A DNA stretch of 64,000 bases from Bacillota bacterium (GTDB lineage: Bacteria > Bacillota_A > Clostridia > Lachnospirales > Lachnospiraceae): positions 62,001 to 126,000 of the forward strand of contig JAEZTQ010000079.1 of NCBI GenBank assembly GCA_023443625.1, written 5' to 3'. Both the position numbers and the translations under genes were made by a program. The notes under the pieces are model-generated. The model was not told the DNA's origin. It saw only the letters and a list, made by a program, of their open reading frames with translations, and searched no databases. Shown here piece after piece: positions 6,840-16,975 of the stretch (position 1 is its first letter; each line of letters opens with the position of its first letter).

Positions 6840-9506
6840 TTAAGCGTCTTTATTTCTAGTTAGTACCTTGATTAGTTCGTTAATTAGGAAAGGTATTAAT
6901 GCGAAGCCTATTACGATACACCAATCCATTAAGCTTATTGCATGAACACCAAAAGCCTTTGCAAGGAAAGGAATAGATATAACAACTAATTGTAATATAA
7001 TACCGACGATAATAGCGCCGATCAAATACTTATTAGTGAAGAAGCCAATCTTAAAGATGGTTTTGTTGGCATTTCTCATGGACAGTGAATAGAACAACTG
7101 GGAAGCAGCTAATACAACAAAGGCCATAGTTCTTGCATAGGGAATAGCTTCTTCTAAAACAGCCTCCGATAACATATTTGAACCTAATTGATAACCATGT
7201 TCCCATAACCCATAATAGAAGGCAGCTAAGGTTAACAATCCTATTAATACACCGCCAATGATAGCTCTCACACCAGCTCCCTGCGCAAAGAAACTTTCCT
7301 TGGGGTTTCTTGGTTTTTGCTTCATTACATCAGGATCACCCGGATCAATTCCAAGAGCAATTGCAGGTAAGGAGTCAGTAATTAGGTTAATCCATAATAT
7401 TTGTGTTGCAATAAGAGGAATAGGCCAATTTAGTAATATGGATAGGAAGATAGTAATGACCTCACCTAAATTACAGGATAGGAGGAAGATAACAGACTTT
7501 TTGATATTATTGTAAATATTTCTTCCTTCTTCAATGGCATGCACAATTGTTGTAAAATTATCATCGGTGAGTATCATGTCACTGGCACCCTTAGCTACAT
7601 CTGTACCGGTAATACCCATAGCTACACCGATATCAGCATATTTTAAGGAAGGCGCATCATTAACACCGTCACCAGTCATGGATACAATATTATTCTGAGC
7701 TTTGAAAGCTCTAACAATTTTAACCTTATGTTCTGGTGATACTCTGGCAAATACTCTGTAATCATTGATTTTATTGGCAAATTCCTCTTCAGAGAGCTCA
7801 TCGATTTCTGAGCCTGTAACACTCTGTTCGATTGTATCAGCAATTCCTAATTCCTTAGCAATAGCAACAGCAGTATTCTTGTGATCGCCAGTTATCATAA
7901 TCGGGCGAATACCAGCCATTTTAGCATCATGGATGGAGTCTTTAACCTCGAGACGAGGAGGGTCAATCATACCAACAAGACCGATGACAGTCAGTTCTTT
8001 TTCCATCTCTTCAGGAGCTATAACTGATGTGGTATCTTTAAAGGCAGCACCAAGTACACGAAGAGCAGAATCAGACATTTCTTCAGCTACTCTTAGGTAA
8101 TCAGCCTTAAGTTCCTCCGTTAAGGGAACCAATTGACCATTTACTAAAGCAGTTGTAGATAATTTTAGTATGTTGTCAATAGCACCTTTGGTATGAACAC
8201 GATAACCTTCACCTTCCACATTAAGAGTGGACATTAGCTTACGATCTGAGTCGAAGGGATTTTCAGAGACTCTTTTATGTTTTTTATTTAATTGCTCTTT
8301 GGTAAGATTGAATTTATCACCTAGAACAATAAGAGCGACCTCTGTTGGATCACCTGTTCCCTGCCCATTTTCATAAGTAGCGTCAGAACAAAGAACCAGG
8401 GATTTAATCAGATCTGCATCATCTGACAGAGGACTCAGTCCAGAAGCTGTTATCCCAACATCCGTTAAACTCTTATGAGTATATTGTTTTACAACAGTCA
8501 TTTTGTTCTGGGTTAGAGTACCGGTTTTATCAGAACAGATAATATTAACGGAACCTAAGGTCTCTACTGCAGGAAGCTTCTTGACAATTGCATTGATTTT
8601 GGACATTCTTGTTACACCCAAAGCTAGTACAATTGCTACGATTGCAGCAAGACCCTCTGGAATAGCAGCAACAGCAAGGCTGATAGCAGTTAGGAACATT
8701 TCAAATAAATCTCGTTTCTGAATTAAAGCGATAACAAAAATTAATAAGCAAATCCCTATGGCTAAAAAGCCAAGTATTTTGCCCAATTCATCCAGACGTT
8801 TTTGGAGAGGAGTCATTTCCTCGTTATCAGCTTCGAGGATTTTTGCAATCTTACCAATCTCAGTATCCATGGCAGTTGCTACAACAACACCTTCACCTCG
8901 GCCATAAGTAACTAGGGTAGAGAGAAATGCCATGTTAGCTTTGTCACCAACAGGTGTCTTAGGATCTTCAAATATTTTAGATGCATTCTTGTTGGTGGGT
9001 ACGGATTCACCTGTCAATGCAGATTCTTCAATTTGAAGATTGGCACTTTCAGTTAATCTCATGTCGGCTGGAACATATCTACCTGCATCCAATATAACGA
9101 TATCACCTGGTACAACTTCTTCTGAATTAATTTCTACAGCTTTCCCATCACGTTTAACTAAGGACTTAGGCGTAGTCATTTTCTGAAGAGCTTCAACGGC
9201 TTTTTCTGCTTTATACTCCTGTACAACACCAATGACTGCATTGAGTACGATTACAAGGATAATAATAATGGAGTCGGCATACTCATGAATTACAAAAGTA
9301 ATTACAGCCGCTGCAAGCAGAACATAAATCAGCATATCTTTCAGTTGAGCAAGAAATAAGGAAATAAGACTTTTCTTTGGCTTACCCTTCAGTTTGTTTA
9401 AGCCAAATTGTTCCATGCGTTTCTTTACTTCATTCTCAGAAAGACCTCTAGCTGGGTCGACACCCAGTTCTTGCAATACTTCTTCCTGTGATTTTGAAAA
9501 CCACAT
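6840..9506 (-). CDS. Calcium-type P-type ATPase
   Basis: P2-type ATPase of about 888 residues that should export Ca2+ across the membrane. Seen in order: the N-terminal cation-ATPase domain; helices M1-M2; the actuator loop TGES (about 166-169); M4 with PEGLAA (283-288), which replaces the PEGLP of SERCA; the phosphorylation motif DKTGTLT with Asp at about 326; the hinge TGDGVNDAPSLKYADIG; and six C-terminal helices. I start at ATG 9506 (MWFSKSQEEVL) because GAGGTG lies eight bases upstream; the upstream ATG at 9530 lacks a site. No partner gene is adjacent. The PMCA/SERCA-like assignment is firm, but substrate specificity (Ca2+ versus Mn2+) is inferred. Confidence 0.93.
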   Translation of the reverse strand: MWFSKSQEEVLQELGVDPARGLSENEVKKRMEQFGLNKLKGKPKKSLISLFLAQLKDMLIYVLLAAAVITFVIHEYADSIIIILVIVLNAVIGVVQEYKAEKAVEALQKMTTPKSLVKRDGKAVEINSEEVVPGDIVILDAGRYVPADMRLTESANLQIEESALTGESVPTNKNASKIFEDPKTPVGDKANMAFLSTLVTYGRGEGVVVATAMDTEIGKIAKILEADNEEMTPLQKRLDELGKILGFLAIGICLLIFVIALIQKRDLFEMFLTAISLAVAAIPEGLAAIVAIVLALGVTRMSKINAIVKKLPAVETLGSVNIICSDKTGTLTQNKMTVVKQYTHKSLTDVGITASGLSPLSDDADLIKSLVLCSDATYENGQGTGDPTEVALIVLGDKFNLTKEQLNKKHKRVSENPFDSDRKLMSTLNVEGEGYRVHTKGAIDNILKLSTTALVNGQLVPLTEELKADYLRVAEEMSDSALRVLGAAFKDTTSVIAPEEMEKELTVIGLVGMIDPPRLEVKDSIHDAKMAGIRPIMITGDHKNTAVAIAKELGIADTIEQSVTGSEIDELSEEEFANKINDYRVFARVSPEHKVKIVRAFKAQNNIVSMTGDGVNDAPSLKYADIGVAMGITGTDVAKGASDMILTDDNFTTIVHAIEEGRNIYNNIKKSVIFLLSCNLGEVITIFLSILLNWPIPLIATQILWINLITDSLPAIALGIDPGDPDVMKQKPRNPKESFFAQGAGVRAIIGGVLIGLLTLAAFYYGLWEHGYQLGSNMLSEAVLEEAIPYARTMAFVVLAASQLFYSLSMRNANKTIFKIGFFTNKYLIGAIIVGIILQLVVISIPFLAKAFGVHAISLMDWCIVIGFALIPFLINELIKVLTRNKDA

Positions 9507-9835
9507 AGTATAAACACCTCTTTCATACATTCTACTTTAAATATAGTTCCTAAAAAATGATTCTTTATGCCTTATTATTAACATTATCTGTAACTTTGTT
9601 TGCAATAAGGATTGGAGATAGTATAACATAAATATGGTAAATGTAACATAAAAATTTATAATTATAGAAATTGATACAAGAGAACAAATTATTGAAATAA
9701 TAGATAATAGAATTGAAAACTTTTTGTATGCATGTAAACTTCCACAAAGGGTTTTCAATTCTTTTGTATGGCCAAACTGTAACTAGTGTAATCAAAAGTA
9801 AGAATTAACGGTAAGGACAACTATAGAAATCTAAT

Positions 9836-9899
9836 AAGAATAAACTATAGATTTGTAAGAATAAATTATAGAGATTTGTAAGAATAAACTATAGAGATT
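9836..9899. repeat. Three tandem copies of a 21-23 bp unit
   Basis: AAGAATAAACTATAGATTTGT (9836-9856) is followed by a 23-base copy with AAATTATAGAGATTTGT (9857-9879) and by AAGAATAAACTATAGAGATT (9880-9899). There are no spacers, so this is a short tandem repeat and not a CRISPR. Its function is unknown. Confidence 0.75.
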
Positions 9900-10011
9900 G
9901 ATATTGATTTATTATCATAAATATTATATAATAACAGTAATTATTATTATATGCTTTAATAACAAATGACATCTTTGATAATTCAATATTATTTACTAAA
10001 GATAGGATAAG

Positions 10012-10031
10012 ACTTATTCTTAAGAATAAGT
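10012..10031. promoter_or_regulatory. 20-bp perfect palindrome upstream of desulfoferrodoxin
   Basis: ACTTATTCTTAAGAATAAGT is a perfect palindrome about 85 bases before the desulfoferrodoxin start. The spacing suits a repressor operator for an oxidative-stress gene. It does not match the PerR or Fur consensus I know, so the binding protein is unknown. Confidence 0.4.
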
Positions 10032-10114
10032 ATACATATTACTAAAGCATAAATAATTATGAATAGGTTTAAAATAAGCTAATGTCAAATAAATAATGAA
10101 AAGGAGAATTTAAT

Positions 10115-10489
10115 ATGTCAAAGGTTGCATTTTATCGTTGTGAGAGATGTGGTAACATAGTAACTGTTTTAAATAATGGCGGAGGAACACTTGTCTGTTG
10201 TGGACAGGATATGACTGAGTTAGTAGCGAACACTACAGATGCAGCGAAAGAGAAGCATGTTCCTGATGTTACTATAGAAGATGGTAAAATTAAAGTAGCT
10301 GTTGGATCCGTATTGCATCCGTCAGTTGAAGAGCATTATATTCAGTGGATTGCCCTTGCAACAGAGGATAAAGTATGGGTGAACTATCTTGAACCAGGAA
10401 TGGAGCCAACTACAGAGTTTCCTGAGGTTAAATCAGGTGCTATATACGAATACTGTAATCTCCATGGTCTTTGGAAAGCAGAGTTCTAA
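10115..10489 (+). CDS. dfx: Desulfoferrodoxin (superoxide reductase)
   Basis: Reduces superoxide to hydrogen peroxide in anaerobes without making oxygen; electrons come from rubredoxin. The 124-residue protein is the two-iron class. The N-terminal desulforedoxin centre has C9, C12, C28 and C29. The catalytic centre uses H48, H68, H74 and H117 with C114, and E47 in EKH is the conserved sixth-ligand Glu. AAAAGGAGAA precedes the ATG. It is monocistronic, with hairpins downstream, and a perfect palindrome upstream may be its operator. It works in the same defence pathway as the rubrerythrin at 24795. Confidence 0.96.
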   Translation: MSKVAFYRCERCGNIVTVLNNGGGTLVCCGQDMTELVANTTDAAKEKHVPDVTIEDGKIKVAVGSVLHPSVEEHYIQWIALATEDKVWVNYLEPGMEPTTEFPEVKSGAIYEYCNLHGLWKAEF

Positions 10490-10535
10490 AGCTTATTTGA
10501 AGATTATAATTTAAGCTTTATAAGTACAAAATTAT

Positions 10536-10585
10536 AGGGAGTTATTGTTAGATAAGATTTTAAATTATCTAGCATATGACTCCCT
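10536..10585 (+). terminator. Hairpin after desulfoferrodoxin
   Basis: AGGGAGT (10536-10542) pairs with ACTCCCT (10579-10585), and an inner AGATAA/TTATCT stem extends it. The following sequence is CTTTATG, only weakly T-rich. Its position past the gene supports termination. Confidence 0.5.
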
Positions 10586-10715
10586 CTTTATGTACATTAC
10601 TATACTATTATTTATGTGAAATAAATGATTAAATGGTAGAGTTATCAGTGTCATTGACATAATTATATTTTAATAATAAAATAATTGTAAATATATGGGA
10701 AGGCTCGGTTATAAA

Positions 10716-12011
10716 ATGACTTATATTCATAATATGCTAAGTAACTACAATATTACAGATAATATAGCTTGGTATTTGTCTTTTGTTATATTAATAATTA
10801 CTATTATATTGGTTTGTGTTATTGCTAATCAGATTACAAAGAAAGGCGTATTAAAACTCTTTTCTCGTATCCTACAAAAGAATAATCAACATTGGAATAG
10901 CATTTTACAGGAACATAAGGTTTTTACCAGACTGTCAAATATAATACCAGGTATAATTGTTTATCTCTTTGCCCCTGCATTTAATACGGCAGAAGTTAAG
11001 GTATTAGCTCATCGTGGAGCAGCAGTCTACATTTTAATTATTTTGTTTTTTGTAACAAATTCTGTGTTAAATGCCTTTAATGATATATATAGGACATATC
11101 CCATATCAAATGTAAGGCCGTTAAAGGGTTTAATACAGGTGGTTAAAACAATTATCTATATCGTTCTAGCTATAATATTAATAGGTACTTTGATGAATCA
11201 AAATCCCCTTCTAATGTTAGGAGGAATAGGAGCTTTTGCAGCAGTATTTTCCTTTGTTTTTAAGGATTCTATTCTAGGATTTATTGCAGGAATACAACTA
11301 ACTTCTAATGATATGCTAAGGATTGGTGACTGGATTGAGATGACAAAATACGGTGCGGACGGGAATGTAATAGATATTACCTTGAACACAGTAAAGATCC
11401 AGAATTTTGATAAAACCATTGTAACAATCCCAGCCTATGCCTTTGTATCAGATTCCTTTAAGAATTGGAGGGGCATGACGGAATTTGGAGGCAGACGTAT
11501 CAAACGTTCTATTAACATAGATGTTAACAGTATACGTCTATGCACACCTCAGTTACTAGACAAATTCAAAAAGATAAACTATCTAAAAGATTATATAGAA
11601 CAAAAGGAAATAGAAATTAATCATTATAATGCAGAGCAAAATATCGATAACCAGATTGATATTAATGGTAGATACTTAACCAATATAGGTACCTTCCGAA
11701 TATATGTTCAGTCATATTTAAAGAATAATGCAAAACTACTAAGAAATATGCCTATTATGGTACGCCAATTACCACCAACGGAAAATGGTCTGCCCTTAGA
11801 AATCTATGCCTTTTCAAAAGAAATCGAATGGACAGTCTATGAGACAATACAAGCGGATATCTTTGATCATATCTTATCCGTAGTAGAAGAGTTTGACCTA
11901 CGTATATTCCAGAGTCCTACGGGTCATGATATGAAACAAATCAATATGGGAAATAATGATACCACACACCTTATAACTAATGACTTAAGCGAATCAAATG
12001 ATAAAGTATAA
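10716..12011 (+). CDS. MscS-family mechanosensitive channel
   Basis: Integral membrane channel, about 431 residues, that would release solutes during osmotic downshock. There are helices near the N-terminus, two more around residues 70-150, and then the pore-lining segment (PLLMLGGIGAFAAVFSFVFKDS), rich in Gly and Ala. The beta-domain begins at LGFIAGIQLTSNDMLRIGDWIEM, the hallmark of the MscS fold (YbdG-like long form). I prefer ATG 10716 because GGAAGG is at 10698-10703; the in-frame ATG at 10695 lacks a site. The gene stands alone, followed by a strong hairpin. Confidence 0.88.
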   Translation: MTYIHNMLSNYNITDNIAWYLSFVILIITIILVCVIANQITKKGVLKLFSRILQKNNQHWNSILQEHKVFTRLSNIIPGIIVYLFAPAFNTAEVKVLAHRGAAVYILIILFFVTNSVLNAFNDIYRTYPISNVRPLKGLIQVVKTIIYIVLAIILIGTLMNQNPLLMLGGIGAFAAVFSFVFKDSILGFIAGIQLTSNDMLRIGDWIEMTKYGADGNVIDITLNTVKIQNFDKTIVTIPAYAFVSDSFKNWRGMTEFGGRRIKRSINIDVNSIRLCTPQLLDKFKKINYLKDYIEQKEIEINHYNAEQNIDNQIDINGRYLTNIGTFRIYVQSYLKNNAKLLRNMPIMVRQLPPTENGLPLEIYAFSKEIEWTVYETIQADIFDHILSVVEEFDLRIFQSPTGHDMKQINMGNNDTTHLITNDLSESNDKV

Positions 12012-12013
12012 TA

Positions 12014-12053
12014 TGATTAGGGCAGGAATATATCAGTATTCCTGCCCCAATCA
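12014..12053 (+). terminator. Strong hairpin after the MscS gene
   Basis: TGATTAGGGCAGGAATA (12014-12030) pairs with TATTCCTGCCCCAATCA (12037-12053) with one mismatch and a six-base loop. It begins right after the stop codon. The tail TTGTGTCTCATTTT is moderately T-rich. Confidence 0.7.
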
Positions 12054-12484
12054 TTGTGTCTCATTTTAAATGCAATATTCAATTTGATAGCGAGATAACA
12101 AATCTTCTCCAATTCACCTTAGTTACCTTCTAAACTGAGGAAAAACCAAAGTTTTTAAATAAACAAGTTAAACTGTCCAAAGCAACCATCTCCCAATCAT
12201 CCAAGAAACATGCTGTCTGTAATTTCGAGACATAATTACAAACCATCTATTCTTTTTATACAAGAGAATTAGTATTCTAATTCTTCTTGTTCTAGATACG
12301 ATGACAGTACTTAAAAAATCAAGTATATAATATATTAGTTAAATTAAGACTTACATCGTATCTGTTATTATTATGTCTCGTAATAAAAATATTATTCCTG
12401 ATAATAAAAAAATTCTATTAAAAATAAAATATAAACTTAGCGGCTCTTAAAAACCTTCCATGGGATGATAAATATGTTTATATT
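12054..12484. other. Intergenic region between convergent units
   Basis: About 430 AT-rich bases between the MscS terminator and the end of the V-ATPase operon. The one structure I see is AGAATTAG/CTAATTCT (12265-12272 and 12277-12284). No gene is supported, and no clear terminator is visible right after the V-ATPase D gene. Confidence 0.5.
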
Positions 12485-13099
12485 TTAAGCACGACGATTT
12501 TTAATAACCTTAAGTCTGGTGAATTCTTCTCTTTCTTTTTCTTCTAAAGCATTTTGAATTTCAGATACAAGAGAAGTATAATAAGGAATGGTAATGTTCT
12601 TAAGTGCATTAGCACGTTTTTGTGATTTGTTAATACTTGTTGCCAAGCGATAGGCTGAATTCTCAATCATGGATAATTTGATGGTGAGTTCTTTAACCAT
12701 TACAAATCGTTGTGTGGCTTCGTCCAAGGACATCTTTGTTTGATAAAATGCGAAGCTAGGTTTTGAGATAGTATTATCAAATTCCACCAAGGGAATTTCT
12801 GTACCCATAATGCTTCGTTGTTTTATTTGAATAGAATTTTCTTCAGGTATGGTATTACTAATCTCTGATACATTATTAATACCTATTTCAATATTGGCCT
12901 TTTGAAGTGAGAGATAAGCAGCTGAGAAGGTACTATCTATAAGAGATTGTATATCCTTAGCCTTATCAATGAGAGCCATAAGCTCCTTCATTAGTATATT
13001 TCGTTTTTTGTCCATTAGTTCATAGCCTTGCTTCGCCAGTCTTAGTGAATTTTTTGCCAATATTAAATTACCCTTAGTAGGAAAGGTATTGGGATTCAT
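12485..13099 (-). CDS. ntpD: V-type ATP synthase subunit D
   Basis: Central rotor-stalk subunit that links the A3B3 head to the membrane ring. The 204-residue protein begins MNPNTFPTKGNLILAKNSLRLAKQGYELMDKKR, the conserved N-terminal helix of subunit D, and is almost entirely helical, forming the long coiled-coil hairpin. ATG 13099 is chosen because GAGGTGATAAC precedes it and the family starts here; the open frame upstream runs back into the B gene. It is the last gene of the operon, ten bases after subunit B. Confidence 0.93.
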   Translation of the reverse strand: MNPNTFPTKGNLILAKNSLRLAKQGYELMDKKRNILMKELMALIDKAKDIQSLIDSTFSAAYLSLQKANIEIGINNVSEISNTIPEENSIQIKQRSIMGTEIPLVEFDNTISKPSFAFYQTKMSLDEATQRFVMVKELTIKLSMIENSAYRLATSINKSQKRANALKNITIPYYTSLVSEIQNALEEKEREEFTRLKVIKNRRA

Positions 13100-13109
13100 G
13101 TTATCACCT

Positions 13110-14504
13110 CTATTCGTCTGTTGCTTCCTTGGCCTTAGTATAATATTGATCAAGTATTTTTGTATCAATTCGATCTAATTCTTCCTTTGGAAGAATGGTT
13201 AGCATTTCCCAGCCTTTATCTAGAGTTTCGAGTATAGAACGATCTTCCTCCATACCTTGAGCAATAAATATCTGTTCCATAGCTATACCTAATTTTAGGT
13301 ACTTCTTATCAATAGGAGATAATTCATCCTCACCGATAACGCTTGATAAAGCTCGGGCATCACCTACTCGTGCATAAGAAGAGAAGAGTTGGTTAGCTAA
13401 ATCCTGATGATCTTCTCTTGTAAAGCCCTTACCAATGCCATCCTTCATTAGACGGGAGAGGGAGGGTAGAATATTAATGGGAGGATATATTCCTTTCTGA
13501 CTAAGGGTGCGGTCTAGAACAATTTGTCCCTCGGTAATATATCCGGTTAAGTCAGGAATAGGGTGGGTAATGTCATCATTTGGCATTGTAAGAATCGGAA
13601 TCTGTGTAACAGAACCCGGACATCCCTTAACAATACCTGCTCTTTCGTATAGAGTTGCAAGTTCGCTGTATAGATAGCCAGGGTAGCCTTTTCTGCTAGG
13701 GATTTCTCCCTTGGAGGAGGAAACCTCACGCATAGCTTCTGCATAGGAGGTCATATCTGTTAGTATAACAAGGATATGCATACCTTTTTCAAAAGCTAGA
13801 TATTCAGCAGCTGTTAATGCTACCTTGGGGGTTATTAGTCTCTCAACTACAGGGTCATTAGCAAGATTTAAGTACATAACAACATGGGAGCTGGCACCGC
13901 TATCTTCAAAAGTACGACGAAAATAATCTGCAACATCATGTTTTACACCCATGGCCGCAAAAACAATAGCAAATTCGTCATTCGTTCCTTCTCCGAGGGA
14001 GGCTTGCTTCACAATCTGAGCAGCTAATTGGTCGTGAGGAAGGCCATTTCCTGAAAAAATCGGAAGCTTTTGACCACGAATTAGTGTGGTTAAGCAATCG
14101 ATGGAAGATATACCAGTTTTAATATAGTTTCTAGGATATTCTCTAGAACAGGGGTTAAGGGGCTGACCATTAATATCACGTTTGGTTTCAGCAATGATAT
14201 TTGTTAGTCCATCAATAGGTTCTCCTACACCATTAAAAACACGACCAAGGATATCTGGAGATAGATTTACCTCCATGGGATGCCCTGTTAATTTGGTGTG
14301 GGTATTAAACAAAGACATATCTTCAGTACCTTGAAATACCTGAATAACAGCCTTATCTTCATATAATTCAATTATTCGGCCTAGTTTCTTCTTGTTGCCT
14401 TCTACGGTTAATTCAACGATTTCATCGAAGGAGGCGTCACGGACACCTTCAAGTACAATTAAGGGGCCGTTTATTGCACTCAGTCCTAAATATTCTATAG
14501 ACAT
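13110..14504 (-). CDS. ntpB: V-type ATP synthase subunit B
   Basis: Non-catalytic nucleotide-site subunit of the hexameric head, 464 residues. It has the N-terminal beta barrel ([21 protein letters not shown]), the degenerate P-loop region ([17 protein letters not shown]) and [16 protein letters not shown], typical of subunit B. ATG 14504 has GGAGG just upstream. About 90 bases separate it from subunit A, containing a short palindrome (14517-14531) next to the ribosome binding site. Confidence 0.95.
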   Translation of the reverse strand: MSIEYLGLSAINGPLIVLEGVRDASFDEIVELTVEGNKKKLGRIIELYEDKAVIQVFQGTEDMSLFNTHTKLTGHPMEVNLSPDILGRVFNGVGEPIDGLTNIIAETKRDINGQPLNPCSREYPRNYIKTGISSIDCLTTLIRGQKLPIFSGNGLPHDQLAAQIVKQASLGEGTNDEFAIVFAAMGVKHDVADYFRRTFEDSGASSHVVMYLNLANDPVVERLITPKVALTAAEYLAFEKGMHILVILTDMTSYAEAMREVSSSKGEIPSRKGYPGYLYSELATLYERAGIVKGCPGSVTQIPILTMPNDDITHPIPDLTGYITEGQIVLDRTLSQKGIYPPINILPSLSRLMKDGIGKGFTREDHQDLANQLFSSYARVGDARALSSVIGEDELSPIDKKYLKLGIAMEQIFIAQGMEEDRSILETLDKGWEMLTILPKEELDRIDTKILDQYYTKAKEATDE

Positions 14505-14516
14505 ATTGACCTCCAT

Positions 14517-14531
14517 ACTGCCCGGGGCAGT
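14517..14531 (-). promoter_or_regulatory. 15-bp palindrome before the subunit B start
   Basis: ACTGCCCGGGGCAGT lies immediately 5' of the GGAGG of subunit B on the minus strand. The stem (ACTGC/GCAGT at least) could modulate initiation and help set A:B stoichiometry, or mark an RNA-processing site. This rests on structure alone. Confidence 0.35.
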
Positions 14532-14594
14532 TCTATAATTAGCAAAGGATCTCTGGATTTTAATATATATTAATCCATAACTTTGCACCTTAAT

Positions 14595-16361
14595 TTAAGC
14601 ATTGATATCCATAATATTATCGTAGTATTCATCAATCATGGTATGATAATCCTGAAATTTATCTAATTCATCATTGGATATATCATATTTTATGGAAATT
14701 ACTTTCTCGAAGACGGAATTCTCCCTTAATAAAGACATAGGCATATCCATGTCAATCAACTGCTTGGATTTCTGGTAGAGATAGAGAATAGTTTCCATCA
14801 TCTTAAGTTGTTTTGCCATAGGTACATAGGTATCTGATGGGTGATAAGCATTTTGCTGTACAAAGCCCAGGCGAATTACTTTTGCTATTTCCAATACTAA
14901 TTTCTGATCATCGGGTAGGACATCACTACCAATTAACTTAACGATTTCGTTTAACTGATTTTCTTGTGTCAAAATACTTAGGATTTGCTTTCTATATTCT
15001 ACGAAATCCTCTCCAACATTCTTAAGATACCAGGGTGACAAATCAGTCAGGTATTCACTGTAACTGGTTAACCAATTGATGGCCGGAAAATGTCTCGCAT
15101 AGGCCAATGACTTATCCAAGGCCCAAAAACACCGTACAAAACGTTTTGTATTCTGGGTAACTGGTTCTGAGAAGTCTCCACCTTGAGGAGATACCGCACC
15201 TATAATAGTAACGCTACCTTCTGTCCAGTTTAAGTTCTGCATAAAGCCAGCTCTTTCATAGAAAGCAGATAAGCGGGAGGCCAGATAAGCAGGGAAGCCT
15301 TCTTCGGCCGGCATTTCTTCCAAACGTCCTGATAATTCACGAAGTGCTTCTGCCCAACGTGAAGTGGAATCTGCCATAATCGCAACATGATAACCCATAT
15401 CACGGTAGTATTCCGCTAAGGTTATTCCGGTGTAAATACTAGCTTCACGAGCAGCAACGGGCATGTTGGAGGTGTTGGCTATTAAAGTTGTGCGGTCAAG
15501 GAGGGGATTGCCGCTCTTAGGATCTACAAGCTTTGTAAAGTCCTCAAGAACCTCAGTCATCTCATTACCACGTTCACCACAGCCGATATAAACAATAATA
15601 TCTGCATCACACCATTTGGCCAGCTGATGCTGTGTCATTGTCTTTCCTGTTCCAAAACCACCGGGAATAGCAGCAGTGCCTCCCTTTGCAATAGGAAATA
15701 AGGTATCTAATATTCTCTGTCCTGTTACTAAGGGGCGGTCAGAGGGAAATCTTTTTGCAATGGGTCTGGGAATACGAATAGGCCATTTTTGCATTAAGCT
15801 GATATCCGTTTCCTTACCATTTTGATCTTTTATCGTTATAATAGTGTCTTTTATAGTGTATTTACCATCAGGAACAACTTTGGTCACAGTACCTGATAGA
15901 TAGGGTGGAATCATAGATTTGTGTAGGATAGCTTTTGTCTCGGGAACCTCTGCAATGATGGTACCGCCGTAGACCTTATCACCAGGTTTTACGGTTACAT
16001 GTACTTCCCATAGTTTTGAGGTATCCAGTGATTCTACGCTTACACCTCTGGAAATAAAAGCACCGGACTCTTTGGCGATTTCATTTAAAGGACGCTCAAT
16101 ACCATCAAAAATATTCCCGATGATACCAGGAGCCAAAGTAACAGAGATAGCAGCACCAGTAGAATGTACCTCATCCCCTGGTCTAAGCCCTGTTGTTTCC
16201 TCATACACTTGAATAGTAGTCCTGCTTGTGGTTAAGCCAATTACTTCACCAACAAGCTTATCCTTACCGACTAATACCATCTCACCCATTTTAAAGCTAT
16301 GGTTTTTGTCCACATATACAATTGGACCATTAATACCATATATTTTACCGATTAAACTCAT
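14595..16361 (-). CDS. ntpA: V-type ATP synthase subunit A (catalytic)
   Basis: Catalytic subunit, 588 residues. The N-terminal barrel is followed by the bulge domain specific to V/A-type A subunits (about 110-200). The P-loop is GGFGTGKT (234-241), then CGERGNEMTEVLEDF with the catalytic Glu, and MADSTSRWAEALRELSGRLEEMP, all diagnostic. An AGGAAAGGA element precedes ATG 16361. It sits 25 bases after subunit E. The whole operon is the ATP-driven cation pump, or synthase, of the cell membrane. Confidence 0.97.
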   Translation of the reverse strand: MSLIGKIYGINGPIVYVDKNHSFKMGEMVLVGKDKLVGEVIGLTTSRTTIQVYEETTGLRPGDEVHSTGAAISVTLAPGIIGNIFDGIERPLNEIAKESGAFISRGVSVESLDTSKLWEVHVTVKPGDKVYGGTIIAEVPETKAILHKSMIPPYLSGTVTKVVPDGKYTIKDTIITIKDQNGKETDISLMQKWPIRIPRPIAKRFPSDRPLVTGQRILDTLFPIAKGGTAAIPGGFGTGKTMTQHQLAKWCDADIIVYIGCGERGNEMTEVLEDFTKLVDPKSGNPLLDRTTLIANTSNMPVAAREASIYTGITLAEYYRDMGYHVAIMADSTSRWAEALRELSGRLEEMPAEEGFPAYLASRLSAFYERAGFMQNLNWTEGSVTIIGAVSPQGGDFSEPVTQNTKRFVRCFWALDKSLAYARHFPAINWLTSYSEYLTDLSPWYLKNVGEDFVEYRKQILSILTQENQLNEIVKLIGSDVLPDDQKLVLEIAKVIRLGFVQQNAYHPSDTYVPMAKQLKMMETILYLYQKSKQLIDMDMPMSLLRENSVFEKVISIKYDISNDELDKFQDYHTMIDEYYDNIMDINA

Positions 16362-16386
16362 AAGGATAAATGTTCCTTTCCTAATA

Positions 16387-16953
16387 TCAAAGAGTAAAGG
16401 CGCTCTTTGCTTCTTCCAATTTAGTTAAAAATGAATAGTCAATCAAAATACTGCGAGAAGAAATTACAGCGCGGATGCCGCCCATAAAATCGCGATCACT
16501 TATTGTAAGATTTTTGCCTGTTTTTTCTTCTAATTCAGCTTTTTTATCTGCATCAGAAGGATTAATGTATATTGTTATTTCGTCTTTTTGAGCGAAATCT
16601 ACAGCTTTTTTAATTTGATTACATAATAATTCCTTATACTCTGAGGAATTCATAAAATTCTCAAGGGTTTGCCTAACATCTTGAAAAATCTTCTCTGAAA
16701 TCTTTGCAGTCTTCTCAAGGGTAAAACGTCTGATTTCTAAGGTTTGAGCAGATATTTTGCGATTTCTTTCCCGAATAATATTTTCAGAAGCTATACGCCA
16801 GTTTGCATCAGCCTTACGTCTTGCCGCTTCTTTACGTTCTTCATATTTTTTTTGTAATACTTTTTTATATTCTTCTACAATTTCGATATTTTGCTGAGTG
16901 GCACTATCAATTACAGAAGAATAAAAATGCTCTAATTTCTCATCAAGAATCAT
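16387..16953 (-). CDS. ntpE: V-type ATP synthase subunit E
   Basis: Peripheral-stalk subunit of 188 residues. The N-terminal half is a long charged helix (EHFYSSVIDSATQQNIEIVEEYKKVLQKK) that would pair with the G subunit encoded first in the operon. The C-terminal globular part, with TISDRDFMGGIRAVISSRSI, is the conserved cap that binds the head. AAAGGT lies upstream of ATG 16953. Sequence outside the C-terminal motif is poorly conserved, as is usual for E. Confidence 0.88.
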   Translation of the reverse strand: MILDEKLEHFYSSVIDSATQQNIEIVEEYKKVLQKKYEERKEAARRKADANWRIASENIIRERNRKISAQTLEIRRFTLEKTAKISEKIFQDVRQTLENFMNSSEYKELLCNQIKKAVDFAQKDEITIYINPSDADKKAELEEKTGKNLTISDRDFMGGIRAVISSRSILIDYSFLTKLEEAKSAFTL

Positions 16954-16975
16954 AAGCTATCATACCTTTCTAAAC

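Larger units (their letters stand above)
9507..10114. other. 608-base AT-rich intergenic region
   Basis: Space between divergent genes. It contains an imperfect 21-23 bp direct repeat (9836-9899) and a perfect 20-bp palindrome (10012-10031). No convincing gene was found; short open frames here have neither a ribosome binding site nor protein-like composition. The promoters of both flanking genes must lie here, but I could not single out clear boxes. Confidence 0.6.

Noticed and set aside
9836..9899. Possible CRISPR-like repeats
   Set aside because: The units are directly adjacent with no spacers, and no cas genes are near.
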